Positions 13,630 through 27,700 of a DNA stretch of 64,000 nt are shown piece after piece. Under the pieces are notes generated by a model. It worked only from the letters and a program-made list of their open reading frames with translations, did no database searches and was not told where the DNA came from. Positions within the stretch are counted from its first letter, which is position 1, and every line of letters begins with the position of its first letter. The position numbers and the translations under genes are program-made. Source of the DNA: Cherax quadricarinatus (lineage: Eukaryota > Arthropoda > Malacostraca > Decapoda > Parastacidae); the NCBI RefSeq assembly GCF_038502225.1, contig NC_091382.1, positions 14,415,714-14,479,713 on the forward strand. Reading direction: 5' to 3'.

Positions 13630-16600
13630 GTTATTATAATCATGATCATCATCATCATTACTATTATAGGACATCTCTGAACCTTCGCAAATGGAATGTA
13701 ATATCGTTTGTTTCCAGGAAAACTCATATTTTTAAATGCTAGGTTCATGAGGTCTTGACGGGACGAGCGTCACGGGCACCTTTCTCACTCTTCAAGAGTA
13801 CCGATTCTAATATTTTGTCTTCCTTACAACATGCTTACATTACGTTGAAGGCAAATTCAGTCGCAGATGAATGGCTGTTATACGGGAAAAACAGAAAGCA
13901 TTTTATGTATAGCCAGATATCGTTAATGGGACCTGCACTTGATTAAGTCTGCAATGTGAAACCGTCAGCTGCCAATGAAAAAAAATTCTACCAGATTTTG
14001 AAAATGAAATTTGATTATTAGTTGTGGAGAGATGTAGGTTTAAAGGTGATGTTGGGGATCACATTATGGAATTCCGAGGGTTTGTTGTTAAGGTAGCTAC
14101 TGTTTTAAAATTATTTTACGATTTTTTTTTTCAAATTTCTAATTTTTTTAGGCTTTTATGTTTTACAGCAATATCTATGTTTTCGTATCGTGTTTCACTT
14201 ATATTTACTGTTTAATGACCTAAACAAATGTAAAAACTAAATAAAAAAAAATGTAAACAGAGTTTAAATAAAGGCTCCCATTATTCCCTGTACACAACAA
14301 GAATTATTTTATACTGTGCTCACCTATGGCACAGAACTGTTTTCTCTGATATAGCTCTAACGAGGCCAGTTGAGACCATTTTGGAGACCTTGGCAGTTTG
14401 TTTAAATTTGGTTAAATTTGGTAATTTTTCCAGATACTGGACATGTAGATTAATTTATTATAACATTTTTTGACAAATTGGGGCTTTTTTAATTTCCCCA
14501 GGTGGGCAAAATACCCTTTAAATGTTGCATTTGTGTCTTTGTTTAACGGTTTGTTGGTTTGTTGGTGTACAAAGCTTTTACTAAAGAAGCATTATCACAA
14601 AAAATGAAAATCAGAAACACTTACATAATGGTGTGTATAGGACATTGTCAAATTTTCAACATTGACGCCCTGGAGACAAGTAAGTTTGGAGAAATTTTCT
14701 CCAGGAGGGGGGTATCAGCCCCCTTCAGCCCCTTTCAGTCCTTTCAGCCCTGAGGGGCCCAGCCCTCTCAGAAGGGGCAAGCGTCTTGTTTACTGCTACA
14801 GTGAGTAATTGATCACAGATGCCGTACAAGTATGCGACGTGGTCAAGCGACCGTTGCTCCTTGCAGTCCAGTGTTGCAGAGTGTATTTTAATAAGAAACA
14901 GTACATCTCTTACTTTAGCAGGACAATTAAGGAAAATCCTGCTCCCACTTTATTACCATGGTAAAGATAGTGGACATTGTTGTCTATGCTTAAGACAGCA
15001 AGAATCAAACATTCTGCTTTGCTTCATCGAGGAAGTGGCAAGGAAGCAAAAGTACTTGGTCAGCTTTTCCTTTGTGCTAGGGCAGTAACGGCATGGGGTG
15101 CTGTGGCGTCTTCAGATTACTTTTGACACTACTGAGAGTGACACTGACGCCAGGATAACCAACAAAGAACGATCTGTGCGTTAGTGTGAACAAAGTATCT
15201 CATAAAACACAATAAACACTTAAGAGAAGTGTGATCAGCTTCTTTAGTGATAAGATTGTGAACAATAAAGACAAATCTTGTGGAACATAGTGTACCAGTG
15301 TGCGTTTTCCTAGACTATGGAAGACGTGAACATCCAAGGACACTTCAGCTTCTATCAAGTCACCGATATCTGTCGAAGGTGTGAAGAACACCATAGCTCA
15401 CGCTACAAGAGCAAGGTAGGTTACGAATTTCTTTTAGTACGGGGGACTGCGCAGTTCTTGAGTTGCAAGGAGTTTGTAATCAACCTATAGTCGGCAGTAA
15501 GGTGCGGACTTTTGAGTCCAAACAAGTACGTAAATTGTCAGCCATCAGTGAATGAAATATGCTGACATAACACCCCCTAGGGGTAATTTATAATCTTACA
15601 AATTATAAATCTTTACAGCCCGTTGAGAGATGACTTCGACAGCTTCTCAAGACCTCGTCTGCAGGGGCGGCTGTGCAGGCAATGAGCTGTCTTTCTAAGT
15701 TAAGTACAAACTCTTTAAACTTAGCTGGTAATGCCATTTCTCAACATATATGTGTAGGTAATATTCACATATGATTTACAGTTTTACAATGACATTTATA
15801 GTGTATAGTGAATGAAGTGTATAACATCGTTATTTACGATTAATCATTGTGGTCAGGCTGACACAGCAAACTCAAGCCATAAACACCAGCCATATGTACT
15901 CTGTACCCTTCATGGTCATTGACCCTGAGGTTAAAACCGTTAAGCTTAGTGTGTCAGTAGTGTCTGACTCGATTATTGCTGACTTAAGCATAACAAAAAC
16001 TCAGCTGTTTATAGCAGTACAGTGTTTTTTAAACACTCTAAGTGTGGTGCTAGAATTTTCAGTATACCATTAAAATGGCTTGTTTGAAAACCCATTTTCA
16101 GTCTTTACAGACTAAGATTACACAATTAGAAAATCTAATTTCAGTCTGTATAGGATTAACTCAAGATACAAACATAGATTTTGATGATCTTGAGGTCAAA
16201 TTTGAATTATTTACACAACGTCTGGAAATAATTAATTCAGACTATACACATTATGAAAATAAATTTCTTGAATCAGACCCATCTGAGGATGAAATTAAAA
16301 ATGTTTTGGATACTTTTAGTAATCAACAATTAAGGTGGACAGGAGTACAGGCTGACTGCCGCAAAACTCTGTCACAGAGACCTACTGTAACTAGTGGTCA
16401 AACACCTGTTACACCTGTAACAACAACACGAGTCCCATTACCAAGCTTACCTACATTGTCATTACCTATTTTCCAAGTTCATAATTATGAAGAATTCATT
16501 AGTGGTTTTCAATCCATAGTAAATTCACGAACTGACATAGATGAGATTGCTAAGTTCAATTATCTTAAATGTCTTGTGAAGGGAGAACCCTATGAACTGA

Positions 16601-19600
16601 TTAAGTCATTTCCGGTGGTTAAAGGCAATTTTCAAATAGCCTTACGTGTCTTAGCAGACAATTACTTTGATGATGACAAGGCTAGAGTTAGACATGCAGT
16701 CTTAATATCAAGCTTGAAGCCACCCAAACATTGTTTTTCAGACTTACAGGCATTTAGAATCACATTAGACAATAGTCTCAGATCTCTAGATGCTAAACAT
16801 GACCTAAGACAATGTGATTGGTTTATCAGTGGTATTGTACAAGATAAGTTGTCACCACAAACTATTAAACGATTAAATATTATGTTCAATAAACGCTATT
16901 TCACTTGTGAGGAAATTAGCAATGGTTTACAAACAATAGTTTCATGCATGCAAGCAACGAGACAAGATGAAGAATCCACAAATCCAGTTTATAATAAACC
17001 TTCAACTCAGTATAAAAAGAGTATACCTACTCCCACTAAACCACAGAATGGGAAATCCCATATAGGCATTTATCAAGCTGTGAATACAACAGACAGTAAA
17101 CAAACTGTCATACATAAACGTACTCCAAAATGTGTACTTTGTGATGGAACACATTGGGCACAGTATTGTATTCAATACACATCAATTGAGGCACGTAAAC
17201 AATGTGTTCATCAGCTGAAAAGGTGCATCAAGTGTTTAGGTGAACACAAGGGAGGAAAATGCTCACTGAAGAAGTGTTTTAAATGCAAGGGTATGCATCA
17301 TACAGCATTATGCCCAAATACTTTTGCTGAACAGCAGAAGACTTCCACAGAATCAGGAAGTCAACAAGCAACAGCATTGAATGTGAGAGATAAGTTTAAA
17401 GCAACTGCTCTCCCGATAGCTCGGGTTGAGTTATCTAATAAATTACACAAAACCAATGTGCTAACATTATTTGATCAAGGCTCACAAAGGTCCTTCATAA
17501 GAAGAACAGTGCTGCAGAAACTGAATAAACAACCCTATGCCAAAATACAGTCAGATATAGCTGTTTTTTTCCACAATTCTGTTAAACAGACATATGACCT
17601 AGCCAGAATCACTGTTGGTCAAGGAAACAGGAAAAAGACGGTAGAAGCTGTGGTAGTAGATGATTTGCCTAAGTCTGTGCAGATCCAGGGATTAAAAGAA
17701 ACAGTTGCAGCACCGAAAGCAGCTAAGGTCAAGTTAGCCTGTCCTGACATACAGACGGACACTATTAGTCCAATTGATTTAATCATTGGAAGTGATTATT
17801 ATCACTGTTTTGTGCAAAATATAATAAGTAAACATGATGTTCACTTGCTGAAAACAGCAGGAGGCCACATGATATGTGGTCCCATACCCTCTCAAAGTGG
17901 GAAAGAAGCTGATATTGATTCAGTGGAAAATGTACTAGTTACGAGAATAACCACTGATCATGTACCACAGCAAAAATTATCATTACTGGAAGAAATGAAT
18001 GAACCAGTTGATAAGTTGTGGGATTTAGATGCGGTAGGTATTGATGTAAATAAACCAAGCCCACAAGAGTCTCAGACTTATAACCAATATTTGGACACTG
18101 TCAAGTATAAAGATGGACAGAATTGGGTTAGGTTACCATGGAAATTAAATCCACCACATCTACCTAACAATTATCGCATGGCTTTCGGACAAATGAAAGC
18201 ACAAATACATGAGCTCAGGAAGAATCCAGAGCTACTGACTGTCTATGATAATATCATACAAGAACAGTTGGACAATAAATTCATTGAGGAAATAGTCGAA
18301 GACAAGTTGAAGACAGAAGCTCATTATCTCCCGCACCATGGAGTCAGAAAAGATTCTGAAACCACTCCACTACGTGTTGTATATAATTGCAGCGCACGTG
18401 CAAATAAAGATGTAGCAAGTCTTAATGATTGTCTGATGACCGGACCCTCACTAACTGAGAAGCTTGGAGACGTGCTTATGAAATTTCGCACAAACCCATA
18501 TGCCTACACGGCTGATATTTCCAAAGCTTTCTTAAGAGTAGGACTACAAGAAATAGATAGAGATTGTACTCGATTCTTGTGGCCTGAAAATCCACATGAT
18601 CCTCAAAGTCCTGTGAAAACTTATCGTTTCAAATCAGTATTATTGGGTGCAACATCCTCTCCATTCTTACTAGAAGCTACTCTAAATACACATTTGAAGA
18701 AATCTGAAAGTCCCTTCAAAGAAATCTTAAAGAAAAGTTTCTATGTGGACAATCTTCAAGGTACTGTGAATAAAGAGGAGGATTTGAAATCCTTATACAG
18801 AGAAGCTAACAAGGAGATGAAAGAAGCAAATATGCCTCTAAGGATGTGGAATACAAATTCAAAGCAATTAAGGGAACTTATCAAAGAAGATTTCGCTGAA
18901 GCTGAAATTCCTGATTGCAACAATATGCTGGGACTTAATTGGAACACACAGGAAGATACTTTGAGTCTCAAAAAGATAAACAATAAATCATGCAGTACAC
19001 TCACTAAACGTAGTTTACTGTCAGAGGTATCACAATGTTTTGATCCTCTAGGACTCGTCTCATCAATTACCATAAAGGGTAAAATGCTTATGCAAGATGC
19101 ATGGAAGCTCAAAATTGGATGGGATGAGAACTTGCCTCTAGAAATGAGTCAAGCATGGGATGAAATATCCAGGGAGTTTAAACAACTTCATCAAATTAAA
19201 TTTCCCAGACAAATAGATCAAGAGGGAAACAAGTACACATTACATGTGTTCTGTGATGCGTCAACCAGAGGTTATGGCGCTGTAGCTTACATGAGTAATG
19301 CTGAAGGAAGTACACTAATTACTTCAAAGGCCAGGGTAGCACCCTTGAAGGTCAGAACAGTACCACAACTGGAACTGACAGCACTCTATGTAGGTACAAA
19401 ATTAGCTGTCTATCTCAACAAAGTACTTGATCATCTCACTATTGGAAAAACCGTGATCTGGAGTGATAATGAAGCATTTCTCCAGTGGTTAAGAAATAAT
19501 AAGAGTAAGCTGGTCTATGTACAGAACAGAGTAGCAGAAATAAAAGAGATGCAGAGAGATTATCTCTTTCTTCACGTCTCTACCCAAGAGAATCCAGCTG

Positions 19601-22600
19601 ACATGTTGTCACGTGGTGTCCCACTCAAGAAATTTGTGGATAATAAATTATGGCTCCACGGACCGAACTGGCTCTCTAGTGAAAATAACTGGCCTCAGCA
19701 AAAAGCTCACATTATGCCAGAAGAAACAGTCTGCTTGAACACAGCAGAAATAAGTTGTGTAAATACTGCAGACACAACAGAAATAGTCATTGATGGATCT
19801 AAATACTCATCTTTGGGTAGACTCTTAAGAGTTACAGCTCTTGTCTTTAAATTCATTAAAGGAATAAAACCTGATTATGAATATCTTGAACCCATTAAAT
19901 ACTGGGTGAAACTAATACAGAAAGATGTTTTCTCTACAGAATATAAATTTCTAGAAACACAAGATAAATCCCCAAAGAAACCTGTCATGATTAATTCTTT
20001 AGGACTTTATCTTGACTCAGAAAAGATTATAAGATGTCGAGGAAGAATTCATAATTCTTCACTACCTAAAGAAGCCATACATCCAATATTGATCCCCAAG
20101 AATCATTGGCTAACAAAACTGATTGTGCAAAACGCCCACACAATAACGTGTTACATGGTGGGAGAGCTGACACACTTTGTCATATACGACAATCCTACTG
20201 GATACCTCAAAGTCGACAAAGTGTAAAAAAACAAATAAAGGACTGTATTACTTGTCGTCACTACGATATGCGAGTATGTCAGTACCCAGGTCCACCTCCA
20301 TATCCCTCTGAAAGAGTTTGTCATGTCACTCCATTTGAGGTGACAGGTGTAGATTACACTGGACCAATAATTTTAACCAAAACAGTTGACAAAGTTCCCA
20401 TCAAGGTGTACATCTGCTTGTTCACTTGTGCTACAACTAGAGCAGTACATCTAGAAGTAGCCACTGACATGTCTGCTGAAACCTTTATCAAATTATTCAG
20501 AAGGTTTGCAGCCAGAAGGGCTTGTCCCAGACTGATGATTTCAGATAAAGCAACGAACTTTGTTGCTGGTGCTGCTTATATAAGCAAGATCTTTGATCAA
20601 CCAGAAGTACAACAGATGCTGAATCAACGCAGTTGTCGTTGGAGATACATTCCTCCTAAATCTCCATGGCACGGCGGATTTTATGAAAGAATGATCAGCA
20701 TTGTAAAACGTTGTTTAAGGAAGACTCTTCATCGTCAAAGAATCGACTTAGAAGAATTCCGTACAGTTGTGACTGAAATAGAAAATAGAGTCAACAACAG
20801 ACCTCTAACTTATGTTACCGATGATCTGGACAATTTAGAAGTGTTAAGTCCATCTCATTTACTCCATGGCAAAAGGCTCGAACCTGTTCCTCCCATGAAT
20901 GATAAAGAAATCATAGAGGATCCTTCTTATTTCGAACCTGAGCAACTCAGACTTAAATTCAAACACCTTAATAAAGTGATTGAACACTGGGAGAAAATTT
21001 GGCGAGAAGACTATCTCACCTCATTGAGAGAACACTTCTATGGAGCTGGTGTTCCTGAAAATCATAAGTCCTTAAGACCTGGTGACATAGTGATTATTGA
21101 CAATGATGGTCCGAGGTCCCAATGGCCACTTGGAAAAATTGTGACCATATATCCTGATGCAAATGGAATCATCAGGACAGTTGATGTTTTAAGCAAAGGT
21201 GTAGTGAATAAGCGGACAATAAATAAACTAGCACCATTAGAATTACACAGTGTTGAAAACACTGGAGGGGGGTATCAGCCCCCTTCAGCCCCTTTCAGTC
21301 CTTTCAGCCCTGAGGGGCCCAGCCCTCACAGAAGGGGCAAGCGTCTTGTTTACTGCTACAGTGAGTAATTGATCACAGATGCCATACAAGTATGCGACGT
21401 GGTCAAGCGACCGTTGCTCCTTGCAGTCCAGTGTTGCAGAGTGTATTTTAATAAGAAACAGTACATCTCTTACTTTAGCAGGACAATTAAGGAAAATCCT
21501 GCTCCCACTTTATTACCATGGTAAAGATAGTGGACATTGTTGTCTATGCTTAAGACAGCAAGAATCAAACATTCTGCTTTGCTTCATCGAGGAAGTGGCA
21601 AGGAAGCAAAAGTACTATGTCAGCTTTTCCTTTGTGCTAGGGCAGTAACGGCATGGGGCGCTGTGGCGTCTTCAGATTACTTTTGACACTACTGAGAGTG
21701 ACACTGACGCCAGGATAACCAACAAAGAACGATCTGTGCGTTAGTGTGAACAAAGTATCTCATAAAACACAATAAACACTTAAGAGAAGTGTGATCAGCT
21801 TCTTTAGTGATAAGATTGTGAACAATAAAGACAAATCTTGTGGAACATAGTGTACCAGTGAGCGTTTTCCTAGACTATGGAAGACGTGGACATCCAAGGA
21901 CACTTCAGCTTCTATCAAGTCACCGATATCTGTCGAAGGTGTGAAGAACACCATAGCTCACGCTACAAGAGCAAGGTAGGTTACGAATTTCTTGTAGTAC
22001 GGGGGACTGCGCAGTTCTTGAGTCGCAAGGAGTTTGTAATCAACCTATAGTCGGCAGTAAGGTGCGGACTTTTGAGTCCAAACAAGTACGTAAATTGTCA
22101 GCCATCAGTGAATGAAATATGCTGACATAACACCCCCTAGGGGTAATTTATAATCTTACAAATTATAAATCTTTACAGCCCGTTGAGAGATGACTTCGAC
22201 AGCTTCTCAAGACCTCGTCTGCAGGGGCGGCTGTGCAGGCGATGAGTTGTCTTTCTAAGTTAAGTACAAACTCTTTAAACTTAGCTGATAATGCCATTTC
22301 TCAACATATTGTGAGATGTAGGTTTAAAGGTGATGTTGGGGATCACATTATGGAATCCCGAGGGTTTGTTGTTAAGGTAGCTACTGTTTTAAAATTATTT
22401 TACGATTTTTTTTTTTCAAATTTCTAATTTTTTAGGCTTTTATGTTTTACAGCAATATCTATGTTTTCGTATCGTGTTTCACTTATATTTACTGTTTAAT
22501 GACCTAAACAAATGTAAAAACTAAATAAACAAAAACTAAATGTAAACAGAGTTTAAATAAAGGCTCCCATTATTCCCTGTACACAACAAGAATTATTTTA

Positions 22601-24637
22601 TATTGTGCTCACCTATGGCGCAGAACTGTTTTCTCTTATATAGCTCTAACGAGGCCAGTTGAGACCATTTTGGAGACCTTGGCAGTTTGGTTAAATTTGG
22701 TTAAATTTGGTTAATTTTGGTAATTTTTCCAGATACTGGACATGTAGATTAATTTATTATAACATTTTTTGACAAATTGGGGCTTTTTTAATTTCCCCAG
22801 GTGGGCAAAATTCCCTTTAAATGTTGCATTTGTGTCTTTGTTTAACGGTTTGTTGGTTTGTTGGTGTACAATGGTTTGTTGGTGTACAATGCTTTTACTG
22901 AAGAAGCATTATCACAAAAAATGAAAATCAGAAACACTTACATAATGGTGTGTATAAGACATTGTCAAATTTTCAACATTGACGCCCTGGAGGCAAGTAA
23001 GGATAATGTTGCTCTGTGACTCATTCTCCACTTCTCCACCATCTGGACATCCGAAAAGCTTTCCGGTGTACTGTGCGACCTCCTTGAATTTTCCTCCCAT
23101 TGTCCCGGGAGTGATCATTGTACCGGAATATATAATACCTCGAGCAAACAAGCCTGATAATACAAAAAATTCCTCATGTTTGTATAAAGTGAAGCAATAG
23201 ATCCATGTCGATTATTCAGAGCAGAGGTGAGACACCATCTGCTTTCTGCTTACTACGAGAAAACCTTTAACTCATATTCACTTATATGTATTGCATACTT
23301 ATTATACTTATAAATGTGCGTATATCCAGTAGGCACTTTACAGTTAGAAAAGAGAAGAATTTATAACCAGCTGTCAGTTATATTCTTAAGGGTGAAGGCT
23401 CATTTTTTTTATAAGTTGTAAAGTAAAAGGACACAAGTGCAACTAATGTGACATTTATTGTGGCAACGTTTCGCTCTCCAGGAGCTTGATAAAGCTCCGG
23501 GAGAGTGAAACGTTGCCACAATAAATGTCACATTAGTTGCACTTATGTCCTTTTACTTTACACATTTTCGGTAATTCTACCAACTTTATTATTTTTCATA
23601 AGTTCAAGGTCACCAGGATCAGCCTGCATGTAACCTCTACTCTACACCAGCAGACAGGGACACTTTAATCCCAAACATGTATTTAATTAACAGTAAATTT
23701 ATGCTCTCATAAACATGAAAAATTCAAAACATGAAAATGATTCCTTCCCAATTTTCACAACCAAACCCCCAAAATATAGTTATTGATTTTTTATTCGCAA
23801 AAGCTAAGTGTTAAAATTAAAACTTCGAGTTATAAAATAAATAAGATGTTTATTCAGCCTTAGGATAAAGCTACAGAGAGCCTCTTCTAACATTCAAACG
23901 CAGTAACATTTGTTTAATACTGACTGCTAACCTTCAGAGTGTGGAGACAAAATGTGGAAATGTACTGAGACTCCCCCAGAGCTCACTCCATATATAGTGA
24001 CTCTGCTAGCGTCTCCTCCGAAATTGTGAACGTTTCTTTGTACCCACTGAAGAGCCATTGTCTGGTCTTTTAGTCCAAAATTACCAGGAATCACTGTGTC
24101 TTCTGTTGACAGGAAACCTAAAAATGGAGAAAAGTATATTTGTATTAAAGAGCTCTATTTCTTGAATCATTCTAATGTTCCATGAAATCTCTGCGAAATT
24201 CAAAGCCAAAAACTTTGTGACTTAATTAGGCATGTTAATAGTAGCAGTCATGAATTTCATTACATTGTTCCTTTATAGCTAGCTAGCAAAAAACAAATGA
24301 ATTACTTAAGAAAATTACAATAACATAGTAAAATAGGATTCCACACGTCAACTCATCATCAACTCATTACCTATCCCTAATTCCTTATCGCTTTTTCATC
24401 ACAGATATATTTTAACTTAGGATAATCTAAGCTAGTTTACATTAGATTAGAAAAGGGTGGGGTACTTGAACCTTTAAAACTACACATGATCATTAAAAAT
24501 CAAGATAAAACATAAAGTAACATATCTGGCAGCGGTGTAGCTTTGTGAATATGTGCAACAAAGATCTGAACGACTCTCACATGTAGTGAGAATTATAGAC
24601 AAAAACTATACACATTTTGTGCGTTTATCAAACGTGC

Positions 24638-24674
<37 letters not shown>

Positions 24675-24693
24675 GTTATTTTTATTATTATTA

Positions 24694-24769
<76 letters not shown>

Positions 24770-27700
24770 TTTTTTTTTTTTTTTATTATCACACTGGCCG
24801 ATTCCCACCAAGGCAGGGTGGCCCGAAAAAGAAAAACTTTCACCATCATTCACTCCATCACTGTCTTGCCAGAAGGGTGCTTTACACTACAGTTTTTAAA
24901 CTGCAACATTAACACCCCTCCTTCAGAGTGCAGGCACTGTACTTCCCATCTCCAGGACTCAAGTCCGGCCTGCCGGTTTCCCTGAATCCCTTCATAAATG
25001 TTACTTTGCTCACACTCCAACAGCACGTCAAGTATTAAAAACCATTTGTCTCCATTCACTCCTATCAAACACGCTCACGCATGCCTGCTGGAAGTCCAAG
25101 CCCCTCGCACACAAAACCTCCTTTACCCCCTCCCTCCAACCCTTCCTAGGCTGACCCCTACCCCGCCTTCCTTCCACTACAGACTGATACACTCTTGAAG
25201 TTATTCTGTTTCGCTCCATTCTCTCTACATGTCCGAACCACCTCAACAACCCTTCCTCAGCCCTCTGGACAACAGTTTTGGTAATCCCGCACCTCCTCCT
25301 AACTTCCAAACTACGAATTCTCTGCATTATATTCACACCACACATTGCCCTCAGACATGACATCTCCACTGCCTCCAGCCTTCTCCTCGCTGCAACATTC
25401 ATCACCCATGCTTCACACCCATATAAGAGCGTTGGTAAAACTATACTCTCATACATTCCCCTCCTTGCCTCCAAGGACAAAGTTCTCTGTCTCCACAGAC
25501 TCCTAAGTGCACCACTCACTCTTTTTCCCTCATCAATTCTATGATTCACCTCATCTTTCATAGACCCATCCGCTGACACGTCCACTCTCAAATATCTGAA
25601 TACGTTCACCTCCTCCATACTCTCTCCCTCCAATCTGATATTCAATCTTTCATCACCTAATCTTTTTGTTATCCTCATAACCTTACTCTTTCCTGTATTC
25701 ACCTTTAATTTTCTTCTTTTGCACACCCTACCAAATTCATCCACCAATCTCTGCAGCTTCTCTTCAGAATCTCCCAAGAGCACAGTGTCATCAGCAAAGA
25801 GCAGCTGTGACAACTCCCACCCTGTGTGTGATTCTTTATCTTTTAACTCCACGCCTCTTGCCAAGACCCTCGCATTTACTTCTCTTACAACCCCATCTAT
25901 AAATATATTAAACAACCACGGTGACATCACACATCCTTGTCTAAGGCCTACTTTTACTGGGAAAAAAATTTTCCTCTTTTCTACATACTCTAACTTGAGC
26001 CTCACTATCCTCGTAAAAACACTTCACTGCTTTCAGTAACCTACCTCCTACACCATACACTTGCAACATCTGCCACATTGCCCCCCTATCCACCCTGTCA
26101 TACGCCTTTTCCAAATCCATAAATGCCACAAAGACCTCTTTAGCCTTATCTAAATACTGTTCACTTATATGTTTCACTGTAAACACCTGGTCCACACACC
26201 CCCTACCTTTCCTAAAGCCTCCTTGTTCATCTGCTATCCTATTCTCCGTCTTACTCTTAATTCTTTCAATTATAACTCTACCATACACTTTACCAGGTAC
26301 ACTCAACAGACTTATCCCCCTATAATTTTTGCACTCTCTTTTATCCCCTTTGCCTTTATACAAAGGAACTATGCATGCTCTCTGCCAATCCCTAGGTACC
26401 TTACCCTCTTCCATACATTTATTAAATAATTGCACCAACCACTCCAAAACTATATCCCCACCTACTTTTAACATTTCTATCTTTATCCCATCAATCCCGG
26501 CTGCCTTACCCCCTTTCATTTTACCTACTGCCTCACGAACTTCCCCAACACTCACAACTGGCTCTTCCTCACTCCTACAAGATGTTATTCCTCCTTGCCC
26601 TATACACGAAATCACAGCTTCCCTATCTTCATCAACATTTAACAATTCCTCAAAATATTCCCTCCATCTTCCCAATACCTCTAACTCTCCATTTAATAAC
26701 TCTCCTCTCCTATTTTTAACTGACAAATCCATTTGTTCTCTAGGCTTCCTTAACTTGTTAATCTCACTCCAAAACTTTTTTCTTATTTTCAACAAAATTT
26801 GTTGATAACAGCTCACCCACTCTCTCATTTGCTCTCTTTTTACATTGCTTCACCACTCTCTTAACCTCTCTCTTTTTCTCCATATACTCTTCCCTCCTTG
26901 CATCACTTCTACTTTGTAAAAACTTCTCATATGCTAACTTTTTCTCCCTTACTACTCTCTTTACATCATCATTCCACCAATCGCTCCTCTTCCCTCCTGC
27001 ACCCACTTTCCTGTAACCACAAACTTCTGCTGAACACTCTAACACTACATTTTTAAACCTACCCCATTCCTCTTCGACCCCATTGCCTATGCTCTCATTA
27101 GCCCATCTATCCTCCAATAGCTGTTTATATCTTACCCTAACTGCCTCCTCTTTTAGTTTATAAACCTTCACCTCTCTCTTCCCTGATGCTTCTATTCTCC
27201 TTGTATCCCATCTACCTTTTACTCTCAGTGTAGCTACAACTAGAAAGTGATCTGATATATCTGTGGCCCCTCGATAAACATGTACATCCTGAAGTCTACT
27301 CAACAGTCTTTTATCTACTAATACATAATCCAACAAACTACTGTCATTTCGCCCTACATCATATCGTGTATACTTATTTATCCTCTTTTTCTTAAAATAT
27401 GTATTACCTATAACTAAACCCCTTTCTATACAAAGTTCAATCAAAGGGCTCCCATTATCATTTACACCTGGCACCCCAAACTTACCTACCACACCCTCTC
27501 TAAAAGTTTCTCCTACTTTAGCATTCAGGTCCCCTACCACAATTACTCTCTCACTTGGTTCAAAGGCTCCTATACATTCACTTAACATCTCCCAAAATCT
27601 CTCTCTCTCCTCTGCATTCCTCTCTTCTCCAGGTGCATACACGCTTATTATGACCCACTTCTCGCATCCAACCTTTACTTTAATCCACATAATTCTCGAA

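Larger units (their letters stand above)
14704..22306 (+). mobile_element. BEL/Pao LTR retrotransposon, nearly intact
   Basis: 7.6 kb: two 1043-bp LTRs (14704-15746, 21264-22306), a leader, a gag-pol frame at 16075 and no envelope. I count 12 differences between the LTRs by eye (about 99% identity), so the insertion is young relative to the other elements. It lies antisense in esterase intron 5. The outer flanks are not a 5-bp TSD but the long direct repeat D1/D2. The element is broken by one frameshift near 20140. Confidence 0.95.

Noticed and set aside
14819..15088. 89-codon frame ([13 protein letters not shown]), also at 21379-21648
   Set aside because: Lies inside the BEL LTRs, which explains its two near-identical copies; no known protein pattern.
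15747..15765. Primer-binding site of the BEL element
   Set aside because: No TGG-type sequence next to the LTR end; I could not support any tRNA match.
16662..16889. Minus-strand frames inside the BEL element (also 18756-19112, 21062-21262)
   Set aside because: Shadows of the strongly supported gag-pol frame.
25278..26805. Plus-strand frames across the RTE copy (e.g. 26329-26805, 25278-25544)
   Set aside because: Antisense shadows of the LINE; the same frames recur at 51539-53276 only because the LINE does.
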